From Daucus carota subsp. sativus (taxonomy: Eukaryota; Streptophyta; Magnoliopsida; Apiales; Apiaceae): a DNA stretch of 64,000 nt. A program made the position numbers and the translations under genes. The first letter of the stretch is position 1. The number at the start of each line of letters is the position of its first letter. Below the pieces are notes generated by a model. The model was not told the origin of the DNA. It was given only the letters and a program-made list of their open reading frames with translations, and did no database searches. Below are positions 1 through 10,513 of the stretch, piece after piece. The stretch is from NCBI RefSeq assembly GCF_001625215.2, contig NC_030384.2, positions 41,388,390 to 41,452,389 on the forward strand. Reading direction: 5' to 3'.

Positions 1-653
1 TGTTTGAAGGTTGGAAAGAGGGAAATATAGAATTTGCACCTACATATAAGTACTCTAAAATAAATAGCAATCACTACTCAGGAGGCATTGGAAGTAAACA
101 AAGAGAGAAGAAACGAACTCCAGCATGGTACTGGTCATTATGAGCTAGGTCTTTCATTTTATTTTATTATATTTGCGGGAGGGCTAGGGTGGGGGTCGGG
201 GTGGGGGGTAATATATAGTCAATCATAGAAATTTAAATACTCACACACATGACTCCACAGAGGGCTGAACCATCGATATCTTATTACCAAGAAGATAGGG
301 GTATCTACTAGGCTAAAGCCTTGCTGATATGAAGGTCTTTAGTGGTTTTGATTCTTAATTTATTACCTTGCAACTCACCTTTTTAGATAAACGTAGGATA
401 CATTAGAATATAGAATGATACTTTTTAAATGCAGCTGCTTGACACAACTTGATGAACTGAAGCAATTGTTGATGCCAGCAGGTGTGACAGAATTCTATGG
501 TATGGCAAAGGGGTGAAACAACTATCTTACCTTCGCAGTGAGAGCAACTTCTCAGATCATCGACCTGTGTCAGCTATTTTCTCTACCTATATAGTTCTCA
601 AATCTGCCAACCCCAGGCTTACATTTGTTCCAAGCAAATATATGTCAATATAA
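1..653 (+). CDS. Inositol polyphosphate 5-phosphatase, C-terminal end (partial)
   Basis: These are the last two exons of a gene that begins left of the window. Exon 1..127 is open from base 3 and ends at a GT donor (128-129). The next exon, 482..653, follows a CAG acceptor and ends at TAA 651-653. Across the junction the protein reads [14 protein letters not shown], then SDHRPV, the two C-terminal signatures of the type I inositol polyphosphate 5-phosphatase catalytic domain; FEGWKEG and PTYKY just before are also family-typical. The enzyme removes the 5-phosphate from inositol phosphates and phosphoinositides. In SDHRPV the Asp and His belong to the active site of the exonuclease/endonuclease/phosphatase fold. 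About 35 residues follow the motif and end at SKYMSI. The N-terminal half and promoter are not visible, so I cannot say which member of the plant family this is. Confidence 0.9.
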
Positions 654-1040
654 CAATGTAAGAACATCTACACAACTTGCGTTTATCTAAGTGGAACACT
701 TATCCTGTGTACAGGTCTAAACTATTATTAACCCGGGCCTCGAGTGAGTTACAAACAAAGTTTGAAAATTTTGCAGCAAGAGAAGTACATCTTTGAAGAC
801 CGAAGAGTATGAATTCAGAAAGGTGCTTCTGCACTTGTCATTAGTTTGCTGCAAAAGGAACCTGGTCTTTGGCATTTTTAGCTTACATTGAGTGCTCAAT
901 CAGAATAACCTCTTCTTTTAACTGTAGCAACTAATGCTTCGCCTGCATATAATTTATGCACCTCGATCAATCCAGTAGAGAAATTAATTGTTGTTGCTAA
1001 TTGAAAACATCAGTTCCTTGAATGTTGTTGATCTTTGTAA
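654..1040. other. 3' flank of the phosphatase gene
   Basis: This stretch holds the probable 3' UTR and spacer. The AT-rich sequence has no open frame that resembles a protein and no recognisable repeat before the inverted-repeat element at 1041. Confidence 0.5.
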
Positions 1041-2140
1041 CAAGGGAAAATAGATTTTTTTGCCACCCAACTTATTATTTGTTTAGAAACCTACTACTGA
1101 ACTATAATTTTTTTCTTTTTTGTCACTAATGTTAGGTTCGGACTTTTTTTTGTCACTAACGTTAGGTTCGGATTTGATTATTAACACTATGTTATTTTTT
1201 TAGTATTATTAAAATAATGTTAGTCTGCAATATAATGGCGATCTGATATGTGTCTATATCTTTATGTAGTGTCCTAGGTAGTTTACCTTGGAGGACGAGA
1301 GTTGGACACGCATTTTGAGATTCCAAAAAAATTCAAAAATTATTTTATTTTATTTTTTCTTAATAAAATTTAATGTTGGTTTTTTTCCTTGAAAAAACGT
1401 TGGATTTTTTTTTTGTCACTAACGTTATGTTTTGATTTGATTATTAACAATATGTTATTTTTTTTAGCATTATAAAAACATAGTGGTAGTCTGCAATATT
1501 ATGGTGATATGATATGTGTCTATAACATTATATACAGTCATCTATATGTCCCTTAGCTAGTTTACCTTGAAGTATGAGAGTTTAACAAGCATTTTAAGAA
1601 CCTAAAAAATTTGGTTTTATGAATTATTTTAAGACTCCACAAGTATATAGTATCACTTGACTTTATAGTTCTTTACCACTACTTGTCATGTATTTTAAGG
1701 TTCCCACTTTTTATTTTAAATATAGTTCCATAAGTTAATTTTGAGATTTCCTTTCTGAGTAAAAAAATTCCGTACTCCCGTCCTCTAAGATAAACTACCT
1801 AGGACACATATGGAGTACTACATATAAAGATATAGATATAAAGCACAGATCACTATTATATTGCAGACTACCGAAAAATATCGTTTAGATGGTCGGAAAA
1901 TTTAAATAAAAGTCTGATTTTAATTAAATATAATAAAATTTCCCAAAATACCAAAGGGGTGCCAAATGCAATTAACTCTAAAAAGAATAACAGTGTTAAT
2001 AATCAAATCCGAACCTAACGTTAGTGACAAAAAAAAAATCCGAACCTAACATTAGTGGCAAAAAAGGAAAAAATTATAGTTCAGTAGTAGGTTTCTAAAC
2101 AAATAATAAGTTGGGTGGCAAAAAAATCTATTTTCCCTTG
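1041..2140. mobile_element. 1.1 kb non-autonomous DNA transposon with long inverted termini, TAA target duplication
   Basis: The left end starts CAAGGGAAAATAGATTTTTT and the right end is its reverse complement; the arms pair for roughly 110-130 bp with few mismatches. The element is flanked by TAA at 1038-1040 and 2141-2143, which fits the 3-bp target duplications of the PIF/Harbinger superfamily. Inside, a block near 1215-1325 is repeated in the same orientation near 1480-1610 and again inverted near 1775-1880, so the element looks like a partly folded palindrome built of several copies. It has no coding capacity, so transposase would have to come from elsewhere. Family assignment rests on the 3-bp duplication alone. 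Confidence 0.75.
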
Positions 2141-2143
2141 TAA

Positions 2144-2804
2144 CAATATTGATTGAAAACAAGTTCAGTCTTGTATGCACCTCAAACATTGTGGATCTTC
2201 ACAATAATTTAGACTTCTATATCTTTAAAATTGTAATTCAGGAAAAAAAGAACGATTAATAATATTGTTTTTTCCTCTATATTAATAATGTATATCCAAA
2301 AACATGAAATCAATAATAAAATTTTGCTAAAAGTTAAAGAAGTATTATTATAAAATTATTGGCCGTATACAAATTTTAAAAGACATCAATGTTCATATTT
2401 AACTCGGAATTATATTATTCATTCATAATTTTATAAATTTAAAAATAATGTTTAATTATAAATCAAATATATTATGTAATGTTAAATTTTTTTTATATAT
2501 AATAATAATCATTGATTATTAGCCAAATTTAATATAATTTAATTTAGAAATTTTATAGATGTTCCATTTTATAATAAGGATGAGAGATTATGAGAATACT
2601 AAATTAGAAACTACATGTGTGACTGCGTCCCCTGTTTTCCTCAGGATTTAACACGGTTTTAAAGCTGGAATTATTTTAAGGATCCAGCCGCCGCTTTAGT
2701 ATTAATCTTGCGAAAAGGCTATTATCATAGTCATCATCTATTATTGCAGCTTCTTTGGCAGCGAAAATCTCTCATCTCAATCTACCGATTCTGCGGCTGC
2801 TCCG
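2144..2804. promoter_or_regulatory. Upstream region and 5' leader of the B12D-type gene
   Basis: The first part is strongly AT-rich. From about 2620 the composition rises in GC up to the start codon at 2805, as expected of a 5' leader. I cannot place a convincing TATA box. Confidence 0.3.
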
Positions 2805-4401
2805 ATGCCTTCGCATGCAGTTAATCGATGGCTCAGGCCCGAGGTCCGTTTACTACCCCCTTTCTCTTCTCTCTCCTCACTGATATGATAATTCTTCTTT
2901 TTATATGTTTTTGTAGAAGCTCATAGATCAATCAAGGTATAGATCTGATATTCTAACATCTATGTTTTTGTTGATATAGGTGTATCCACTGTTTGCGGCC
3001 GTAGGCGTAGCCGTCGGAATTTGCGGTATGCAGCTGATCCGTAACATCTCTGGCAACCCCGAAGTTAGGTAATCCTCTCTCTCCCTCCCTCTCCCTCTCT
3101 CTCCCTCCCCCTCTCTCTCCCTCTATTACTTCTTCTTTTGTTGATAGCAGGGTAGAATTAATGATCGGACTGTATTAAGTTTGTTTTGTATCCGGGTCGA
3201 TGTAGTCTTTTAGGAGCCTTTCAAAGGAACATTCTACTTTGAACCTCCCCACCCAAATGACCCCATTTCAATTTTTGGTGACAACTATAATTTCCACTTG
3301 GGATTTCTAACGTGATCATTTAGTGGGTGAGGAAGATTACAATAAATTTAAATACTCGCCAACACTTTACCCGGGGAGGGATATCCCCTGGTCTATGAAG
3401 TTAGAAATAATCTGAGATGTTATTTATCTATGCGGGTAAGGATATCTATGAAGTCCTCTATGCTTATACCTTGTATGTCATTTGAATTATCAAAACTAAA
3501 TTAATGACCATGATGCCTAATTGAATATAAAACTTGAAGATAGTCTATTCAGAATCACAAATTTTATGCAAATTTTGAACCACTTGAAAGTTGAAAGTTG
3601 ATCGGTGTATGATTTACCTTTTAGTTTTTTGTCCCAATATGTCTGTCATACATATATGAAAATTATCGAGTAGTATATTCTTTTTTTATCTTCCCCATTC
3701 CCGTTACCGGCCTCGGCCTCCGGCCCTTGCCCTTGAGTGACCCAAAGTCATCCATCCCTATCCATAGCACATGCCCTCTTTGTTTTGTTCAAGAAAGTCA
3801 TATGAGATCAACCACTTGTGAGTTTATATAATAAGAATTATCAACACGATGAAAAATGCCTCTCTCATTTTTTCAGCAAATTCATCCTTTAACATAGCTC
3901 TAGTATTGCAAACTTTAAAACACTTTTCAAGTGGATTTCCTTAATATAATTTTTTAGAGGAAGACTGTTTAGTATCTTGAAATTTCTGGAAGGAGTGATC
4001 TTGATGATTTCTTTAGTTTAGTCCCACTTTTTATTATATGCCATGCCATAGCTGGCAATCACCTTTTGGTAGTAGTTCATACAGGACGTTTAAGGTACAA
4101 AAATGCTTCTGAAGTCTCAATTATTTGCTTAGAACCAGAAATTCACATTCTTATAATTTGCAAGTTCAAAAATATAGACTGCTGTTTTTGTGCAATTGGT
4201 GACTGGTAATATGGGTATACATATATATATTGATATGCACTTCCATTTAGGGTGACGAAGGAAAACAGAGCTGCAGGAGTGTTGGATAACTTTGCTGAAG
4301 GGGAAAAGTACTCACAGCATGCCCTTCGAAAGTTTGTCCGAAACAAGTCTCCAGAGATCATGCCGTCTATCAATGCCTTCTTTGCCAACCCTGAAGATTG
4401 A
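2805..4401 (+). CDS. B12D family / NADH-ubiquinone reductase complex I MLRQ-subunit-type small protein
   Basis: There are three exons: 2805..2843, 2980..3068 and 4251..4401, 279 nt in all, giving 92 residues. The protein begins MPSHAVNRWLRPEVYP, has one short hydrophobic segment (about residues 14-32, LFAAVGVAVGICGMQLI), then NPEVRVTKENRAAGVL and a basic/acidic tail with KYSQHALRKFVRNKSPEIMP. This is the B12D / MLRQ-like pattern of plants: a single-pass mitochondrial inner-membrane protein related to complex I subunit NDUFA4. Both introns are GT-AG and phase is kept at each junction. The start is the first in-frame ATG, at the usual distance before the conserved RWLRPEVYP block. The second intron (3069..4250) is long for the gene and begins with a CT-rich microsatellite. 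Confidence 0.93.
3071..3125. repeat. CT-rich microsatellite in the B12D intron
   Basis: A run of CTCT/CCCT units directly follows the donor site of intron 2. Confidence 0.8.
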
Positions 4402-6350
4402 TAGACAGAAAATGAGGGTTTCATATTACATTGTCTATTGATAAACACTATTGAAATTTAAACCACAATATCGAAATTTAAACCCTTTTTTAATCCATTC
4501 ACAAATTATGATTGGGTGATTGTGGAAGTTTGAATAAACTTTATGCACTGGCTCTAGACTTCTTGTGGAAACTGCTCTTTTTTGTAGTGATGCTTGCTAT
4601 TTTTTCCTTTATGACTGTTGATCCTCGAGATGTTAATATTCTTTTCAGATCATGTACTGGCATGAGTGAGCATGGTCTTATATAATGATAAATAATATAT
4701 AATAAATGATATATATTTATATAATGCTTTAAGTGGTTTAAATGAGTCTCCGTCCAGAACGGTGAGTGGCCACTTTGATATAAACCCCCGTCATTTACCT
4801 GCTACTGGTGGTTGAACTGCTCACAGCTGATCAAGGGTCAGTTGTTGTGTGTTGTTCTAGAATGTAAGTATATGCAAGCTTATAATTTAGTGTCCTGCCA
4901 GGAGCCGCAACGATTCAGTTGGTCCTTAGTGTTAATGGTCCTTAGTGTTGTTCGAATGTTTGATAAAGTTCTTTTTCTTTCACATTTAATGGTAATCTTT
5001 GGTGATGTTTGATTAATGCGTTACTTTCGTTAGGTGATTTGTGGTCTTATTTTTGGAAAAAAAGAGAGGATTATAAATCACAAATATTTACAACAAAATT
5101 TATATAGCTTCAAGCTTTAAGCTAAATGGGGCATAACTTTGATGTGAACCATAGGCAGTGGAAACAAGATGATCTTGATCTTAAAAAGGAGTATATCGAT
5201 AAACTTTTTTTTTGTCACAAAATAATTTATCGTATGATAAATTGTATCAGAATATAATAGCTGCTGTCAGGAGTTTTTTTCGTTTAAGAAAATTGTTTAT
5301 TAATTACAAATTCATTTTCTGGACATACTCTAGAGTACTCTGCATCTATAATGCATCTATATTATAGGTTGCAAGTGTGCAATCTACAAATTAATGTCTC
5401 TGTTTCAAATTCAAGTGGCCGTTATAGGTTAAACTCAAGATTTAATAATATTGATGCTTTTATTTGGGGTTTAGGCCTTCATGGTGTATTTTAAATTGCC
5501 ACACTCCGTAGACCTTAAGCATCTTTAGTAATGCCGGACTTGTCGAGGAATACTTTAAATATAATTTTGTTTATTCTTGTTTATTAGACTCTGAACTGGC
5601 GAAATGCAAAAGTTGTGTTCTCTTGGAGTCTGATTGTGGATATACATTTATTCAATACAACCTCATAATTGCATATCATCACACAAATTTTAGGCCGCAT
5701 TATGTTATATATGCATTTTAATGGTTATTTGTAAGTTGTGTTCCTTGGAGTCTGACTGTGGATATACATTTTTTCGATACAACCTTGTAATTGCATATCA
5801 CCACACAAATTTTAGGCCACACTATGTTAGATATGCGTTTAATGGTTATTTGTGATGATATAAAAGGTGGAAATCGGAGTTAATTGGTGGAAGAACTTAG
5901 TTGGTAGAAATAGAAATTAATCAAAATGATTAATCAGAATAAGTTTAATATTACTTTTTAATATATATTACACACACACACACACATATATGTTATTTTG
6001 AGTAGTCATTGATACATTAAGCATATTAAGAGAAACTTGGATAATAATCTTATGATTATGCAACACCAAAACTATTGAAAGTCGTCAATACACTATAATT
6101 TCTATTTATTAATAGGTGCCAAAATAATAAATTAGGAACAATCATATTCAAATTATACATTACATAGTGCTTTGCTATGTTACACATTACACACATCAAC
6201 ATATAAAAAACACTTATAAATTATTATTTTCACAAAAACGGAACTGATGCATAATTATTTGATGAAAATCCCTTATTTTAGAAAAAACACACACATGTGT
6301 GTCCACACACACATTGACATTGTTCGCGTTAACTATGCGATGTCTCGAAT
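4402..6350. other. Intergenic, AT-rich, with a 123-bp tandem duplication
   Basis: This is the convergent spacer between the B12D-type gene and the SANT-like gene. It contains a direct duplication (5611-5733 and 5734-5853) and short CA/TA runs near 5970 and 6290. I see no gene; a 66-codon frame at 4812-5012 has no family resemblance. Confidence 0.5.
5611..5853. repeat. Tandem direct duplication, unit about 123 bp
   Basis: Two head-to-tail copies start with AGTTGTGTTC and differ at scattered bases and small indels. The divergence suggests an old local duplication. Confidence 0.85.
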
Positions 6351-7399
6351 TTAGAGGCGGCTACCCTTAACAACTCCAGCACCAAACTTGTTCCTGATAT
6401 AAAATAAAAAACTTTGTAAGTAATAGTTATACACACACAAACCAAATTTGTATATAATTTGTTGATATGCCACTTCTTCCGACATAGTTAAACGGATGTT
6501 AATTTGTCATATTTACTAACTTAGTGTTGTAGCATTATTTTGTAATTTTCTATGATGATAACTTATGTTCTACTAAGAATGTTATTATTTTTTCATGATA
6601 CCAAAATACATGATGATTGAACACAATGTCAAAGAAACTTACCGAATGGCGAGGAGATCTCGATCATTAGGGTTGTCTGGCATATAAAAATCAAAATCAC
6701 TTAAATCTCCCTCGACTGAAGGTTTATCCAAAAACCAGATGTTGTCTAATTTTCGATGATTCTGCACACAATATAATATGTGAATATTAGTTGTCCAACT
6801 CATGATTAATTGGCACCATTTTTATCTATAATTTTTCTAGGATAGAAAATTTAAAAATATTCCTTAATCATATGAGATAATATATTAAATTTAATTTAAT
6901 TTTCAATTTATCATGACCAAGAAAACTTGATCGCGCTATGCTCGTTAACATTTATTATACGAGTCTTTGACATGTATTTGTTTTCTTAAAAATATTTATA
7001 ACTCAAAACTGATATTTTGCACAACGAATGCCAAACTAGCCTATTCTTACAAATTACAATAATAAGTTAGCCGTAGATAATCATCAAGAGTTATATTTCT
7101 AACGCAATGCGTGACAAAATTATATTTTAAGAATCATTTTCATATCTAGAGAGGTAAAGAAAATAGTATTATTACTTACGATCAACCACTCGATTCGCAT
7201 GGCAACATCTCGAATAGATTTTCTCGGTAACATAATTGCAATCTTCTTACAAATATTTAGAACAGGTAAAGAGGTGAACCTGCAAGATACATTTAAAAGA
7301 TTCATTGTATGATTTTGTAGGCATAAACATGTAACAAAAGTTTGTTGTTAAGTCAAAAAGACTTTACATCTACTAAAAATCTAAAAATGAAAAAATCAA

Positions 7400-7465
<66 letters not shown>

Positions 7466-8393
7466 TATTTTTAAAGGTATATACTTTTTTGAAGTTTCAA
7501 ATAATTTACACACAACCGCATGTGCGCACGCAATTACACACGCGCGCGCGCGCACACATGTGTGTGTGATGAATGAATGATATTTTAATATCTCGAACCA
7601 TTTAATAAAAAAACAAACCTCCTGAAATTGAAAAGATAAAGTGCTATTAGTTCATGAAACAATCCTGAATAAGATCATATAAAAGTACTTACATAAATAA
7701 AATATGTAATATTATATTTATAAAATAAAATAAAGACATATATCATAAAAAGCAACTCACTTTTCTAGTTCTCGGTCCATGACTTTTTTCTCTTCATATG
7801 TCCATGAGGCGAATCTAAAACGAATTTGTTTCTTGGATTGCGTCTTGGATGGTGATCTATTCACTCGTTTCATATTTCCATATTTTCTCATATTATTAGT
7901 GATGTGATTACCATGTGAAGATGATCCAAGATGATTTGGGCCAGACCAACATTTTTTATATTTATCCCAATGAGAAACAGTATTTTTTCCATTTGGAGGA
8001 TAAGTGGACGTGATACCACCATGTGATATGATGGTATCATTTCCTCTAATATTATTTCGCTGGATTGTAGGATAATTGAGTCTGAGATCATCGAATTGAT
8101 GAGTGACGGTGAGATGATCAAATCCTGTATAAAATTCAAAAGAACCCGTAATTAAAGCATCATTTTGCATATTATTATTATTAGATAGTAAGAAGTGGAG
8201 TGATTGTGAGATTACCAAATTTTGAATGAAATTCGCCATTCTCTAGAGAATCACTCATGAAATGATTGTTTTGACCTTCCATGTTAAACGAGATAGGAGA
8301 ACCGATTTCACTAGGTCCTGCTTGAAACTTGAGTAAGGCACTAGTAAGTGAATCACTCTGATTGAGAAAAACATTTTCACAGTTGTTTGCCAT
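6351..8393 (-). CDS. SANT/Myb-like domain protein, DUF3755 type, diverged
   Basis: There are five exons, read on the minus strand: 8216..8393, 7761..8124, 7180..7279, 6643..6761 and 6351..6393, 804 nt in all, giving 267 residues. All junctions are GT-AG and in phase, including a short 91-nt first intron. The N-terminal 160 residues are polar and of low complexity, with a basic stretch (SKKQIRFRF) just before the domain. The conserved part starts FASWTYEEKKVMDRELEK, then LNICKKIAIMLPRKSIRDVA and MRIEWL. This parallels the plant family pattern W-T-x-E-E ... KIA..L..K.VRDVA.R..WM, a single SANT-like helix bundle thought to act in the nucleus. Usually conserved positions differ (EWLIN instead of RWM-KK), and the C-terminus after the domain is short and unrelated to anything I know. 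It could be a diverged paralogue or a gene losing function. The start is the Met opening MANNCENVF. Confidence 0.72.
7404..7464. repeat. (AAT)n microsatellite in an intron
   Basis: About 19 uninterrupted AAT units lie in the intron between the second and third exons of the SANT-like gene. A shorter CA/CG/TG run follows at about 7538-7569. Confidence 0.95.
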
Positions 8394-10513
8394 GTGAAAA
8401 TAATTTCTTTTTGTATTTAGTATCACTTTCAGAAACTCAAACACTCAAAGTTATAATTTCACATTGGATGCTAAGAAAATTTATACTACAAACATTATAA
8501 TTTTATATAGGAAGTAGGAAGTCAGTAGTAGTTGGAGAAATAAAAATTTATGACTTTACGAGTTCGGTATTTAATGCTATTTTTGTTGATACATAAACTT
8601 TCATTGCTCTTTTGGATATGTTTATGTGACTATGACATATAAGATTTTGACTTCTGAGTCATCTTCACATTGCAACGCATAATATAGTGAAATAGTAATT
8701 CATTTTTGTTTTTATTTTATTATTTTCAACTCACTTTATTCTAAATATATTAAAACTCATTTAATGATACTGATGAGAAGAATAAGGAATTTGGAAGTAA
8801 GTAGGAGTTGAAGAATGAATAAATTATGATATCTTGGTTGTTAGGTTGTATAACATCCAACTACTTTTGTAACATTTTATCTGTAGAAAAAACTTGATAA
8901 GGATTTTGTAACGTGTGATATTGACCTTTGAACAATAGAAGGATTACAACACTGAAATGAGTAATATATTAGTTTATTCTCTTTTTTCCTTCTTAAATAT
9001 CTATTCCATTTTATTTTCTAATATAACTAATAAATTTACTGATGAATTGAATGGTGTATTGGATTCCATCTTTTTATCTTATAACTATATATAATATATA
9101 TGTATAAATGACATTTTGGTTGTGGAAATTAGTTACGTGAATCAATTATTAATTTCATTCATCTTTTTATGTGAGAAATTAAAAAATATTTGCTTAAATA
9201 TATGTATAATTGAAAAGGCCAATTAATAAGGATTTATTTCCTGGCTAAGTGAAGAATTGAACTTAAGCTTAAAATTTGATTGTACTATGGACCCACTTTG
9301 ACGATTATTGTTCTATTCTAGAACTACTCTCGATAAATTGTAGATACGCTCGTAGTATTGATGAAGGGCGCACCCACACCCAAACAAACATGTTTTGGGT
9401 CATCACCATCCTTGAAACCCTGATATTTCCTGTATCGAATTTGTGAGGGTGCATTCAAGACAGAGGAGCCATAACGTTTCCTTGTAAAAAGTAATAAACC
9501 CTCACTAATTCAAGTTCATCCCAGGAGATGAACAATTCTTGGTCTACACATGACGGTTTTATCTGTTTTTTTTGACACCCTTGATATCTTTTGCAGATAG
9601 AATGGATCTATTCAGAAGTTTGCTCTAATCTAGATCGACCTCCCATAATTCCATAATTCTATATTTAGATGTCCGTACTTTCATGAAAGGTTTCAGGAGA
9701 AAATATATCAAAGTCCGAGGCATCATCTCCGGGCGCATTTTTGGGAGTATTAGTAATAAAGTAAAAAAAATATTTTAGGCAATAAAATCGAATTATTAGA
9801 TTTTTTTTATTAAAATCAAAAAACTATATTATACAAGTACAAAAATATCCCTCAACTAACACCTCATATTTAACTTCAACGGAAATTTTTAACGGAAGGA
9901 TTACAAACTGCAACACATTATGGACTTTAGAGTGTCAACTGTCACGTTTCAAAGTGCGGGTACTCTTCTGTGATTGAACCAGAGTTAAGAGTTACAAACT
10001 GCAATTAACTCAAAGAAAAAAAAGATTAAAGTTGCAGAAAACGTGATTTTCTTTTAATTGGAAAGGAAAAATCGATTCTCTTATCAGTTATCTGAACAGC
10101 AGTTTTTTGGGCTCAGTCTTCTTACAGACCTTGGCGGAAAAATCGATTCTCTTATCAGTTATCTGAACAGCAGTTTTTTGGGCTCCGTCTTCTTACAGAC
10201 CTTGGCATGACAAAAGAACACTATATAATTTTCATGCTTCACAAGTTTATTGTACTTCACATTGAACTATAACTTGTCTAATCAGAAAAAGGAAGAGTGA
10301 ATACAGAAACTTAGCTGGGGAAAATAACAAAAAGGAGGGAATACAGAAAAGTCCTTGCTGCAGGAAGCTGCTCTTTTGCTTTTCCTATCTATTTCGTTTA
10401 TCTACTTGGGGGGACAAACCAGTATAACAAAATTTGATTGAGAAGTAAAGGCGGCCAGATACGATAGAAGTTGTACATGATTGCATCAACTAGGGCTTGA
10501 TCAGTATCATAGC
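8394..10513. other. Intergenic spacer
   Basis: This spacer separates the SANT-like gene (5' side) from the 3' end of the KONJAC gene. AT-rich DNA fills most of it. A less AT-rich stretch near 9350-9760 has no frame I can link to a family. The last 450 bp probably include the KONJAC 3' UTR and the 71-bp tandem duplication at 10065-10206. Confidence 0.45.
10065..10206. repeat. 71-bp tandem duplication downstream of the KONJAC gene
   Basis: Copies 10065-10135 and 10136-10206 are nearly identical (one difference seen, CTCAGTC versus CTCCGTC), so the duplication is recent. Confidence 0.95.

Noticed and set aside
4143-4448. 101-codon minus-strand frame over the last B12D exon
   Set aside because: It is opposite a conserved exon whose plus-strand protein is clearly the real one.
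7342-7569. Open frame with a long Asn (or Tyr) run
   Set aside because: It is the translation of the (AAT)n microsatellite in an intron, on either strand.
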